Positions 32,451 through 41,486 of a DNA stretch of 64,000 bases are shown piece after piece. The notes under the pieces were generated by a model. The model ran no database searches and was not told where the DNA came from. It saw nothing but the letters and a program-made list of their open reading frames with translations. Source of the DNA: Erysipelotrichaceae bacterium (GTDB taxonomy: Bacteria; Bacillota_I; Bacilli_A; RFN20; CAG-826); contig SVBE01000008.1 of assembly GCA_015059065.1 (NCBI GenBank), forward strand, positions 1 through 64,000, written 5' to 3'. The position numbers and the translations under genes are program-made. Numbering within the stretch: the first letter of the stretch is position 1; each line of letters opens with the position of its first letter.

Positions 32451-33455
32451 ATGTCTAGATTATTAGATGCCAGTGCGAATCCTAACGAATCAAAAGAAGA
32501 ATTATCTTTAAGACCAACAACTCTTGATCAATATGTTGGTCAAAGCGAACTTAAAGGTAATTTAAAGGTCTTTATCGGCGCTGCTCTTCACCGCGATGAG
32601 CCGCTTGACCATATGCTTTTCTATGGTCCGCCTGGACTTGGTAAAACAACTCTTGCTCATGTCATCGCGAATGAAATGGGAGCAAATATCAAAATTGCGA
32701 GTGGTCCTTCCTTCGAAAAAGTAGGAGATTTAGCAGCCTTATTATCCACAGTGGAACCAGGGGATGTCGTCTTTATCGATGAAATACACCGCATGCCACG
32801 CATTGTTGAAGAAGCATTATATTCAGCAATGGAAGATTTTATTTTCCATGTAGTCATCAATCGCGATGTCTCTTCCCGTTCCTTAGAACTCAAACTCCCA
32901 CCTTTTACTTTAATCGGTGCGACGACAAGAGCTGGCGATTTATCCGCCCCATTAAGAGCGAGATTCGGTTTCTCAGAAAAATTACAATATTATACGATTG
33001 AAGAAATCGAGCAAATTGTCAAAAGAACAGCAAAAGTCTTTAATACAACAATCGATGAAGATGCAGCTCACGAGATTGCTCTACGTAGTAGAGGAACCCC
33101 ACGTATCGCCAATCGTCTTTATCGTAGAGTAAGAGATTTTGCCAATTATGAACATAAGGATCATATCGATATTAATGACGCTAAGAAGGCGTTGACTGCT
33201 CTAAAAGTCGATGAGATTGGCTTAGATGATGTCGATATCCGTTATTTAAAAACTCTCATCAATCGTTTCCATGGTGGTCCTGTGGGACTTGAGACTTTAG
33301 CCAGTGCCATCGGTGAAGAGAGCATGAACATTGAAGATGTCTATGAACCATATTTATTACAGATCGGATTTATAGATCGCACTCCAAGAGGTAGAGTAGC
33401 AACCCCTAAAGCTTATAAACATTTGAAGATCACTTATCAAGAATCGTTACTTTAG
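32451..33455 (+). CDS. ruvB: Holliday junction branch migration helicase RuvB
   Basis: This is the hexameric AAA+ motor of branch migration. [12 protein letters not shown] near the start, Walker [14 protein letters not shown] (about 59-71), Walker [11 protein letters not shown] and sensor [19 protein letters not shown] are canonical, with the winged-helix DNA-binding domain at the C terminus ([18 protein letters not shown]). A terminator follows. In Bacillus queA, tgt and yajC come next; they are missing here. Confidence 0.96.
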   Translation: MSRLLDASANPNESKEELSLRPTTLDQYVGQSELKGNLKVFIGAALHRDEPLDHMLFYGPPGLGKTTLAHVIANEMGANIKIASGPSFEKVGDLAALLSTVEPGDVVFIDEIHRMPRIVEEALYSAMEDFIFHVVINRDVSSRSLELKLPPFTLIGATTRAGDLSAPLRARFGFSEKLQYYTIEEIEQIVKRTAKVFNTTIDEDAAHEIALRSRGTPRIANRLYRRVRDFANYEHKDHIDINDAKKALTALKVDEIGLDDVDIRYLKTLINRFHGGPVGLETLASAIGEESMNIEDVYEPYLLQIGFIDRTPRGRVATPKAYKHLKITYQESLL

Positions 33456-33484
33456 TAGGTTAATACATTTATCTGTTTATCGCT

Positions 33485-33507
33485 AAAAGGGAATAAATCC
33501 CTTTTTC
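33485..33507 (+). terminator. Intrinsic terminator after ruvB
   Basis: AAAAGGGA-ATAAA-TCCCTTTTT is a hairpin with a T-run; the A-run on the other side makes it symmetric. Confidence 0.8.
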
Positions 33508-33611
33508 TAAAAAAAGAGATAATAACGAAATATATTTGATATTTATTATAATTTATTATAAATTATTTGTTGACGCGTATGTACACGCTGCATACACAAG
33601 GAGGAAACAAT

Positions 33612-36284
33612 ATGAGAAGATTATGGGCACATATCTTGATTGCATTTGCTTCTATATTTATCATGGGGACAACATTCACCTCAATTTTTAAGAATGTTAG
33701 CTCAAACCAAGACTTTAACGATGGACGAGAAATCGTCTTCCGCCTCACTGATAAAGAAGATGCCGAACGCGAAGTAGAAGTAGGAGCGAATAAAGTCATC
33801 GCTGGTAAGATGGCTGAACGTCTCGATAATAGTGGTATTACCGCTTATAAAATCGATGTCGCTGGTGATGATATCATCAAAGTTACTTTCTCACAAAATA
33901 ACGATGTATCCCGTAACAACCTTGTTTCCTATCTCTCATTCAATGGTTCTCTTGGCTTATCCAATATGGATGATAACGATAACTATATCCAACTCACCGG
34001 TGATGAATTCCTCCTCGAAGGTAGCAAAGCTTATTTAGATAATGTCAATAATTATCCAACTGTGGTCATTCCTGTCGACACTAATAACGACAACTTTAAA
34101 TTACTTCTTGAAAACACTCGCACGCAAAAAGAAAACGGTGTCGGTGAAACTAAGGATACTGGGGAAAAAGATGAAGACGGTAACGCTGTTACTGAAACTA
34201 CAACTTATTTATACCTTTGGTATGACTTCAATGAAGAAACTGATCGTTATTCCCGTACAGTCCAAGACAGTGAAGACTATGATGCCAATATCGCTCAAAA
34301 GATTTTGATGAAATTCAATATCGATGATTTATGGTATCCAGATGGTAAAGAAAATAAATTAGCAGCGCTTATCAATTTAGATAGCAACAGCGACCAATCT
34401 CTCGACTATACAGAAGTGAGAAATGGTTATGATAACGCTCGTTTCTTTGTCAATTTATTAAATGCTGATGCTCTTGACTATGATGTCAAATACATCAATA
34501 ACACATATGATGTTGTCGTTCCTTCATGGATTGAAAGCGTTGTGAAAAATGGTGACCCAAACCGTAATGTGGCTTGGAGTAAAACAATGATTGCAACCAT
34601 TATCGCAATCGTGATCGTCTCCTTATTATTAGTTGTCTTCTTTAAATTATCAGCGACTAGCATCATCGTTTCATCCTTATTATCCGCTTATGGTGGGCTT
34701 GGATTCTTAGTCCTTCTCGGTGGTGAATTCAACATCTCCATCTTAGTGGGTATCCTCTTAGTGACATTAGCATCTCTTGCTTCTGGCATCATCTATGCCT
34801 GCAAGCTCAAAGATGAATCTTATAAAGGTCGTAGCTTAAGAAAAGCTAATACTGAAGCAGCAAGAAAGAGCTTATTACCAACTCTCGATATCAATTTAGT
34901 AGTGGTTTTAGTCGGTGTGTTCTGCTATTTATTCGGTGGTTCACTCCTCAGATCCTTCGCTTTGGTTACTGTTTTAGGCGGTATCGTTTCCTTACTCGCC
35001 AATCTCTTATTAACTAGAGGACTCATGTGGTTAGCAACAAATACTACTGCTTTAAATAATCGCTATTCCTTATTTGGCATCAATGAAGAAAAAGTTCCTT
35101 CTTTAGAAAAAGAAGAAAAACAAACTTACTTCAGTCCATATCAAGATCGTGACTTAACGAAGAATAAGAAAGTCATTGGTATTATCGGCTGCCTATTCTG
35201 CGTGGCTGGACTTGCTGGCTTAATCGTTAACGCGAATCTTAATAATGGTCAATATTACAAAGATAATCTCGGTACCAATACTACTGAAATCTATTTCTAT
35301 ACCACAGATGAAGATAGTGTTATTACTACTAATAACTATGTTAAAGAAAAGATTTTAGATAGAACATATCTCTCATATACTGACCAAGAACCAGTTTCTT
35401 TAGGTAGCAAAGTCGATGATGTCGTCACCTATGCATTTACTGAGAGCAAAAACGGTGTTTCCGTGACTACTAACTATATCGTTGCCTCATTTAAATCAGC
35501 TTTAACAGGTGAAGAAAATGCTTATTATCTCAATCAAGATGACACTAAGAGTGAAGTCACAACATTAACTGATATTCTCACTTCCACAACTGATAGCGAA
35601 GATAACTCCGCACGTGTAAGCGTGAAACCATATAGCACATATGATAGAAGTAAACCACATACTTCTGGCATCATGCTTGGCACAGTCGTTGCTTCCTTAG
35701 TCATCGGCGTCTATTTACTTCTCAGATATCGTTTGTCTAGAGGTTTATCTTCCATCATCTTAGCTTTAGCTAATGTGACAGCAATCAGTGGCTTATTCGC
35801 CTTATTATCATTAACGGGTATCGCCTTTGGCACTAACCTCATTCTCGTGATGCCATTCTTAGCTGGTTTCACTTATATCTTAGAAATCATTTGGATGAAC
35901 CGTGAAAGAGAACTCATCATCGAAGATAAAGTCAACAATAAATCCTTATCTAGAAATGATGAAATGATGGTCAAAGCGACGAGCAGCGCGATTGTTCCAG
36001 CGGGTATCTTAACGATTATCGCCGCCTATTTATTAGTGGACTTCTTCGGCTTTGGAGCTTCTGCATATTCCACATTATTCGCTGTTTCTTTATTAGGGGT
36101 GGCGACTGGATTTGTCATTACCATCATATTATTAGGCCCTATTTCTCAATTCTTCTATAAGAGATTATCCGGTGTTAATGTCAGTCTCAAACCAAAGAAG
36201 AAAAAGAAGAAATCAGGCAATATCAAACCAAATAGATCATCTGGTGAACCTGAAGAAGCAATCTTTATCGGCATCAATGATTAA
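33612..36284 (+). CDS. secDF: Divergent SecDF fusion, protein export membrane protein
   Basis: SecDF assists Sec-dependent export by pulling translocated protein on the outer face. The start is ATG 33612, after AAGGAGG. The 890-residue chain has TM1, a large extracellular P1-like domain (about 40-325), a five-helix RND block (about 330-480), then the same plan again: TM7 (KVIGIIGCLFCVAGLAG), a smaller extracellular domain and a second RND block. The fused order is as in Bacillus. The proton-relay motifs usually read VDANVLIFERI and GYSINDTVVVFDRI; here the matching places read LASLASGIIYACKL and AGFTYILEIIWMNRE, so the key Asp residues are absent. The C terminus is Lys-rich. It keeps the conserved position between ruvB and recJ. 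Confidence 0.82.
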   Translation: MRRLWAHILIAFASIFIMGTTFTSIFKNVSSNQDFNDGREIVFRLTDKEDAEREVEVGANKVIAGKMAERLDNSGITAYKIDVAGDDIIKVTFSQNNDVSRNNLVSYLSFNGSLGLSNMDDNDNYIQLTGDEFLLEGSKAYLDNVNNYPTVVIPVDTNNDNFKLLLENTRTQKENGVGETKDTGEKDEDGNAVTETTTYLYLWYDFNEETDRYSRTVQDSEDYDANIAQKILMKFNIDDLWYPDGKENKLAALINLDSNSDQSLDYTEVRNGYDNARFFVNLLNADALDYDVKYINNTYDVVVPSWIESVVKNGDPNRNVAWSKTMIATIIAIVIVSLLLVVFFKLSATSIIVSSLLSAYGGLGFLVLLGGEFNISILVGILLVTLASLASGIIYACKLKDESYKGRSLRKANTEAARKSLLPTLDINLVVVLVGVFCYLFGGSLLRSFALVTVLGGIVSLLANLLLTRGLMWLATNTTALNNRYSLFGINEEKVPSLEKEEKQTYFSPYQDRDLTKNKKVIGIIGCLFCVAGLAGLIVNANLNNGQYYKDNLGTNTTEIYFYTTDEDSVITTNNYVKEKILDRTYLSYTDQEPVSLGSKVDDVVTYAFTESKNGVSVTTNYIVASFKSALTGEENAYYLNQDDTKSEVTTLTDILTSTTDSEDNSARVSVKPYSTYDRSKPHTSGIMLGTVVASLVIGVYLLLRYRLSRGLSSIILALANVTAISGLFALLSLTGIAFGTNLILVMPFLAGFTYILEIIWMNRERELIIEDKVNNKSLSRNDEMMVKATSSAIVPAGILTIIAAYLLVDFFGFGASAYSTLFAVSLLGVATGFVITIILLGPISQFFYKRLSGVNVSLKPKKKKKKSGNIKPNRSSGEPEEAIFIGIND

Positions 36285-36291
36285 TAGTATA

Positions 36292-36312
36292 GGCTACTTA
36301 TGTAGCCTTTTT
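36292..36312 (+). terminator. Intrinsic terminator after secDF
   Basis: GGCTAC-TTAT-GTAGCC is a perfect 6-bp hairpin with TTTTT, 10 bases before recJ. Confidence 0.85.
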
Positions 36313-36320
36313 ATTCCTTT

Positions 36321-37874
36321 ATGACATTATTTGAAAAACTATTAGATTATTATCACATCACTAAAGAAGATTATGAGGAATTAGTTAAGCCTCATACTTT
36401 TCTCGATTTTAATGATGGGCATGAATTCGATAATGTTGTTGAAGCGGTAAATCTCACCTATAAGATGATGGAAAAGAAAGCGAAAACAATCATATACGGC
36501 GATTATGACTGCGATGGAATCATGGGTGTATCAATCTTAAAGAAGATGTTTGATTATCTCTCTTTCCCTGTCGATTATTACGTTCCAAGCCGTTATTTAG
36601 ATGGATATGGCATCAATATTAATAAAGCCAAGGAATATGTTAATAGTGGTTATCAGTTTGTCATCACTGTGGATAACGGTGTCTGCGCGAATGAAGCTAT
36701 TGATTATCTAAAAGATAATAATGTTACGGTTTTAGTCATCGATCATCACACTCCTGGAGAAGTTTTACCTCGCGCTGATGTCATTCTTCATCCTCTTGTT
36801 TCTCATTTAGGAAATACGACATCTAGCGGTGCTTTCTCCGCTTTTATGTTCTCCCGTAAACTTCTTGATCGCGTCGATAAATATTTAGCGACTATGGCCG
36901 CGATTTCGCTCGTTTCTGACATGATGCCATTAAAGGAATATAACCGTAATCTCTTAAGAGTGGTTATCGACACATATCAAAAAGATGAATTCTTACCAAT
37001 CAGCTTATTAGCAGGGGATAAACCTTTTAATGAAAATACAATCGGGATGTATATCTCTCCAAAAATAAATTCCATTGGTAGAGTAATTGAAAATAGTTCA
37101 ATCAACGAGATGATTAAGTATTTTACTTCTGACGATAAAGCATTTGTATTGAGCTATTTTAACTATATCGTGGAAGTCAGTGAACAGAGAAAAGCCTTAT
37201 CAAATAACGCGGCGAATTCCTTACTTGATAAGCAGTATGACGCCTCAATCGTCGAATATCTCGATATCAAAGAAGGAATTATGGGGATTGTCGCGAACAA
37301 TTTACTCAACCGTTATAATAAACCTACAATTATCTTTACAAAAGGTAGTGAACCTGGTGTACTTAAAGGATCTGCGAGAAGCCAGGAAGGCTTTAACATT
37401 TCAGAAGCATTCCACACGCTAGATCAATATTTAATTTCTGGTGGTGGCCACGCGAACGCAGGTGGATGTGCGATTAAAGAAGAAAATTTTGAACTTTTTA
37501 AAGAAAAATTTAATGAATTAGTGAAAAATACTGATATTCAAGTCAAAGAAAAAGAGATTATACCTCTTCGCTTGATCGACATTTCTCGTTCTAATTTAAA
37601 GCTTGTGCAATCCTTTTCTCCATTTGGTATTGAATGGAACGCTCCAACGTTTATGATCGAACACATCGATACTTCTGCATTATCCTACTCTCGTAATCAA
37701 TTACACATCATTACCAACATCGGTGGTGGCTCAATGTTACGCGGCTTTAATTTTTCTAGAGAAGAAGTTAGTAAAAACAAATTCATAAATATCTATGGAC
37801 AGTTAAGCGAGGATTCTTATCGCGATTTAATTCAGACTGTTTTTGATATAAGAAAAATCGAAAAATATAGCTGA
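36321..37874 (+). CDS. recJ: RecJ-type single-strand 5'-3' exonuclease, short form
   Basis: RecJ degrades single-stranded DNA in repair and recombination. DHH-family motifs are clear: GDYDCDGIMG (about 60-69), VITVDNGVCA, VIDHHTPGE and the DHHA1 motif SGGGHANAGGCAI (about 372-384). At 517 residues it lacks the extra C-terminal domain of the ~780-residue Bacillus form. No Shine-Dalgarno precedes the ATG, which follows the secDF terminator closely; the promoter is not obvious, and a leaderless start from the weak -10 TTTTAT is possible. It precedes rel, as in Bacillus (where apt lies between). Confidence 0.9.
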   Translation: MTLFEKLLDYYHITKEDYEELVKPHTFLDFNDGHEFDNVVEAVNLTYKMMEKKAKTIIYGDYDCDGIMGVSILKKMFDYLSFPVDYYVPSRYLDGYGININKAKEYVNSGYQFVITVDNGVCANEAIDYLKDNNVTVLVIDHHTPGEVLPRADVILHPLVSHLGNTTSSGAFSAFMFSRKLLDRVDKYLATMAAISLVSDMMPLKEYNRNLLRVVIDTYQKDEFLPISLLAGDKPFNENTIGMYISPKINSIGRVIENSSINEMIKYFTSDDKAFVLSYFNYIVEVSEQRKALSNNAANSLLDKQYDASIVEYLDIKEGIMGIVANNLLNRYNKPTIIFTKGSEPGVLKGSARSQEGFNISEAFHTLDQYLISGGGHANAGGCAIKEENFELFKEKFNELVKNTDIQVKEKEIIPLRLIDISRSNLKLVQSFSPFGIEWNAPTFMIEHIDTSALSYSRNQLHIITNIGGGSMLRGFNFSREEVSKNKFINIYGQLSEDSYRDLIQTVFDIRKIEKYS

Positions 37875-37907
37875 TTTACATAATCAAAAAAGACAATAGT
37901 AGTTTAA

Positions 37908-37932
37908 ATCACCGCATTCGGTGATATTTTTT
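37908..37932 (+). terminator. Intrinsic terminator between recJ and rel
   Basis: ATCACCG-CATT-CGGTGAT followed by ATTTTTTATA. Confidence 0.85.
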
Positions 37933-37953
37933 ATATAAAAAAATAATGAATAA

Positions 37954-37962
37954 TGATATGAT
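37954..37962 (+). promoter_or_regulatory. Extended -10 for a probable leaderless rel mRNA
   Basis: TGATATGAT matches TGnTATAAT with one change and ends 7 bases before ATG 37970. That makes 37970 the likely start of both mRNA and protein, not 37946 as in the ORF track. Confidence 0.5.
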
Positions 37963-37969
37963 ATTAAGC

Positions 37970-40186
37970 ATGAATAAGAAGCCATTACCAATAAATGGAG
38001 GATATCCTCTCCACACATTCGAAGAAGTCGAAGACCTCTATAAGACATATATCTTCAATCAAAAAGATTTAGAAGATATTCGTAAGGCCTATGATTTCAT
38101 GGTCACTAAACACAATGGGCAATTTCGTAAAAGTGGAGAACCATATTATCATCATCCAGTAGAAGTCGCTTATATCTTAGCTTCTCTTCAAGTTGGTCCT
38201 TCAACGATTATTGCTGGTCTTCTTCACGATGTTGTCGAAGATACTGACACGACGATTGAAGATATTGAAAAAATGTGGGACAGCGATATCGCGAAAATCG
38301 TCGATTCTTTAACCAAGATTCAGAGATTGAAATTATCAAAAATTGAAAGCGAAGAATTTGAAGCTGAAGATCACCGTAAGATTCTTATCGGTATGGCTAA
38401 AGATATCCGCGTTATCCTCATCAAATTAGCGGATAGACTTCATAATTTAAGAACCTTAGGCGCGCTTTCACACGAACGTCAAATTGCTTTATCTCAGGAA
38501 ACTCTTGATGTCTTTGTCCCTATCGCTCATCGTTTAGGTCTTGATTTAATCAGAAGTGAGATGGCGGATATCTGTTTATCCTATCTCCATCCTGAAGAAT
38601 TCCAGATGATCAATAAACTTCTTAAAAAGAAGGCAAAAACATTAGATAAATCATTAGACGCGATTAAAAAGAGAATCGCTGATATATTATTCGAACACGA
38701 GATACCATTTGAAATATCCGCGAGAGTAAAATCGATATTCTCTATCTATGAAAAGATGTATGTCAAAGGGCATAATTTTGATGAAATATATGATATTTTA
38801 GCTCTTCGTATCATCACTGATACTGAATCTCATTGTTATCAAGCTTTAGGCTTAATTCATAAAACATACACTCCAGTGGTTGGCAGATTTAAAGATTATA
38901 TCGCGATGCCAAAACCAAACTTATATCAATCTTTGCATACGACGATCATCTCTGGTGATGGAAACTTCTATGAAGTGCAAATCCGTACCCAAGAAATGGA
39001 TAAGATTGCTGAAACAGGTGTTGCTTCTCACTGGGCTTATAAAGAAGGCACAAATTACAATCCAAAAGAAGAACAAAAGGATATCGAAGACAAACTTCAC
39101 TGGTTTAGAGACTTTGTCTCTATGTCTAACGATAATACCGATGAAAGTGCGAACGAATACATGTCGAACCTCACCAAGGATATCTTTGAGGCTAATGTCT
39201 ATGTCTTCACTCCAAAAGGAAAAGTCATCGAATTACCAGCGAATAGTACCCCAATCGATTTTGCCTATCGCATTCATAGCAAGATTGCTGAATCGATGAC
39301 TGGGGCCCTAGTCAACCATGTTAACGTTCCTTTTAACACCATCTTAAAAACTGGTGATATGGTAGAGATTAAAACCAGCAAAAATGCCAGTGGTCCAACA
39401 GAAGGTTGGCTCGATGTTGTCGTCACTTCCACAGCCAGACAATATATTCGTAAATTTTTAGCGAAGAAAAATGCAGAAGTGGAAAGAGAAGATCGCATTG
39501 AAAAAGGTCGCACATCCTGTATCGATGCTTTTAGAGAAAGAAGCGTTGATGAAAACGAAATGATGGAACTTCTCTCCGATTGGAAGACTTTACAACATTT
39601 TAATGTTCCTACTGTTGAAGATTTATTCATCGCGGTATCAGGAAGAAAACCAACCACAAATGCGATCATCGATTATTTAAAAATTAAAAAACCGATTGTC
39701 GTTCCACAGAATTCCACGAAGAAAGTGGTGACTCAGTCTGGCAAATATCCGATTTACTGTAAAGGGGTAAGCCGCCTTGCTATATCGCGTAGCAACTGCT
39801 GCAATCCGATTCCTGGAGACGATATCATCGGCTTTATCACCAAAGGTAAAGGCATCAGCGTTCACCGCACGAATTGTCCAAATGTCGCGAATAGAACTGA
39901 AAGATTGGTCGATGTTTATTGGCGAAGCGATTTAGAATATTCCACTTATCCAGTCGATCTATTAGTGGAAGCGAGCAATCGTCAAAATCTCGTCATTCAA
40001 ATCATGACCGCGATGAATAATAACCATGTCAACGTCTCTAATTTAAGCGCGAGACTTGCCGATAACGGCACGAAGGCGATGATCAATATGACGATCATGG
40101 TATCCGATGCCAAAAGATTAAATGATATTAAAAATATATTGTTGAACGTGGGAAGCGTTTATAACGTTTCTCGCCTCATACATTAA
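37970..40186 (+). CDS. rel: Bifunctional (p)ppGpp synthetase/hydrolase
   Basis: This is the master enzyme of the stringent response, 738 residues from the preferred start at 37970. Domains in order: HD hydrolase (HHPVEVAYILA, GLLHDVVEDTD, KLADRLHNLRTL), synthetase (YDILALRIITDTESHCYQALG, GRFKDYIAMPKPNLYQSLHTT), TGS (FTPKGKVIELPANSTPIDFAY), a zinc-finger-like region (CNPIPGDDIIGFITKGKGISVHRTNC) and a C-terminal ACT domain. The intact HD motif argues for hydrolase activity as well as synthesis. hisS follows after 11 bases with its own ribosome-binding site. Confidence 0.94.
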   Translation: MNKKPLPINGGYPLHTFEEVEDLYKTYIFNQKDLEDIRKAYDFMVTKHNGQFRKSGEPYYHHPVEVAYILASLQVGPSTIIAGLLHDVVEDTDTTIEDIEKMWDSDIAKIVDSLTKIQRLKLSKIESEEFEAEDHRKILIGMAKDIRVILIKLADRLHNLRTLGALSHERQIALSQETLDVFVPIAHRLGLDLIRSEMADICLSYLHPEEFQMINKLLKKKAKTLDKSLDAIKKRIADILFEHEIPFEISARVKSIFSIYEKMYVKGHNFDEIYDILALRIITDTESHCYQALGLIHKTYTPVVGRFKDYIAMPKPNLYQSLHTTIISGDGNFYEVQIRTQEMDKIAETGVASHWAYKEGTNYNPKEEQKDIEDKLHWFRDFVSMSNDNTDESANEYMSNLTKDIFEANVYVFTPKGKVIELPANSTPIDFAYRIHSKIAESMTGALVNHVNVPFNTILKTGDMVEIKTSKNASGPTEGWLDVVVTSTARQYIRKFLAKKNAEVEREDRIEKGRTSCIDAFRERSVDENEMMELLSDWKTLQHFNVPTVEDLFIAVSGRKPTTNAIIDYLKIKKPIVVPQNSTKKVVTQSGKYPIYCKGVSRLAISRSNCCNPIPGDDIIGFITKGKGISVHRTNCPNVANRTERLVDVYWRSDLEYSTYPVDLLVEASNRQNLVIQIMTAMNNNHVNVSNLSARLADNGTKAMINMTIMVSDAKRLNDIKNILLNVGSVYNVSRLIH

Positions 40187-40197
40187 GGAGAAAAGAT

Positions 40198-41472
40198 ATG
40201 CAAAATGTTAAAGGTACACATGATTTATTACCAGAAGAAGCTTCTAGTTTTGAATCCATTGAAAATCTCTTGAAGAAAGTTGCCTCATTATTCGCTTATA
40301 AAGAGGTGAGAACCCCAGTTATTGAACCAAGCGAACTCTTTATCCGTGGAGTGGGCAATAGTTCCGATGTGGTGAGAAAAGAGATGTACACATTTTTAGA
40401 TAAAGCGGATAGAAGTATTTCTCTTCGTCCAGAATTTACAGCGGGCATCATTCGCATGCTCGTCAACAATAAGACTTATGCGACAGAAGAATTACCTCTT
40501 AAATATTATTATGTCGGTCCAGTATTTCGTTATGACCGTCCTCAACTAGGTAGATATCGTCAGTTCAACCAATTCGGCGTTGAATCCGTTGGTAATAATT
40601 CTTATTTCAACGATGTGGAAGTGATTATGATGGCCTATTCCATGCTCATCACTTTAGGTCTCACTAATGTGAAATTAAAGATTAACTCCATTGGTGATGA
40701 TGCTTCTAGAAATAATTATCGTCAAGCTCTTAAAGATTATTTCGCTCCTCATATCGATCATATGTGTGAGGACTGCAAACAAAGATATGAACTCAACCCA
40801 TTAAGAATCTTAGACTGCAAAGTTGAAGAGGATATTAAAATCGCAGAGAATGCTCCAATCGTCAGCGAATATCTTTCTAGAGAAAGCGAAGAAAGATTCA
40901 ATAACATCTTAGCTTTATTAACCGAATATGAAATCCCATATGAAGTGGATCCACATTTAGTGAGGGGCTTAGATTATTATTCAGAGACGGTTTTTGAATT
41001 CCATTACGTCAGCAGTAACGGCAACAATTATGGAGCGATTGGCGGTGGTGGTCATTACCATAAACTCGTCAAAGAATTAGGTGGTCCAGATCTCCCAGGC
41101 ATTGGTTTCTCCTTTGGAGTGGAACGTTTATATAATGTTTTAAAAGATGATAATCTCCTTCCTGAAGACGAAGATAAAGTATTCATCTATATCATGCCAA
41201 TGGGATTAGAAGCGAGAAAATATGCTTTATCTCTCGCGAGCGATTTAAGAATGTCTGGATATATCTCCGACTACTGTTTTGATGACTGCAAATTATCATC
41301 GATGTTTAAACGCGCAGAAAAGAAACAAGCGAAATACGCTCTCATCATCGGCGATAACGAAGTTAATAATGAAAAAGTGGTCATCAAAGACTTAAATAAA
41401 CAGGAACAAATAGAAGTCCCAGCTGCAGAAGTTGTCGATTTCTTTGATAAATTAGCGGACACGGAGGAATAA
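40198..41472 (+). CDS. hisS: Histidyl-tRNA synthetase
   Basis: This class II synthetase charges tRNA-His. Motif 2 region RPEFTAGIIRMLVNN (about 79-93), YVGPVFRYDRPQLGRYRQFNQFGVE, the histidine A loop LVRGLDYYSETVFEF and motif 3 GIGFSFGVERLYN are present, with the C-terminal anticodon-binding domain. Length 424 is normal. AAGGAG lies about 8 bases before the ATG. The pair hisS-aspS follows rel as in Bacillus. Confidence 0.96.
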   Translation: MQNVKGTHDLLPEEASSFESIENLLKKVASLFAYKEVRTPVIEPSELFIRGVGNSSDVVRKEMYTFLDKADRSISLRPEFTAGIIRMLVNNKTYATEELPLKYYYVGPVFRYDRPQLGRYRQFNQFGVESVGNNSYFNDVEVIMMAYSMLITLGLTNVKLKINSIGDDASRNNYRQALKDYFAPHIDHMCEDCKQRYELNPLRILDCKVEEDIKIAENAPIVSEYLSRESEERFNNILALLTEYEIPYEVDPHLVRGLDYYSETVFEFHYVSSNGNNYGAIGGGGHYHKLVKELGGPDLPGIGFSFGVERLYNVLKDDNLLPEDEDKVFIYIMPMGLEARKYALSLASDLRMSGYISDYCFDDCKLSSMFKRAEKKQAKYALIIGDNEVNNEKVVIKDLNKQEQIEVPAAEVVDFFDKLADTEE

Positions 41473-41486
41473 TGTATCACATATGA
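41472..41486 (+). other. Four-codon ORF overlapping the aspS start
   Basis: GGAGGA (41463-41468) is too far (14 bases) from the aspS ATG at 41483 but 3 bases from ATG 41472. That ATG opens the mini-frame ATG TAT CAC ATA TGA, whose stop overlaps the aspS start as ATGA. Reinitiation at aspS is possible. Confidence 0.3.
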
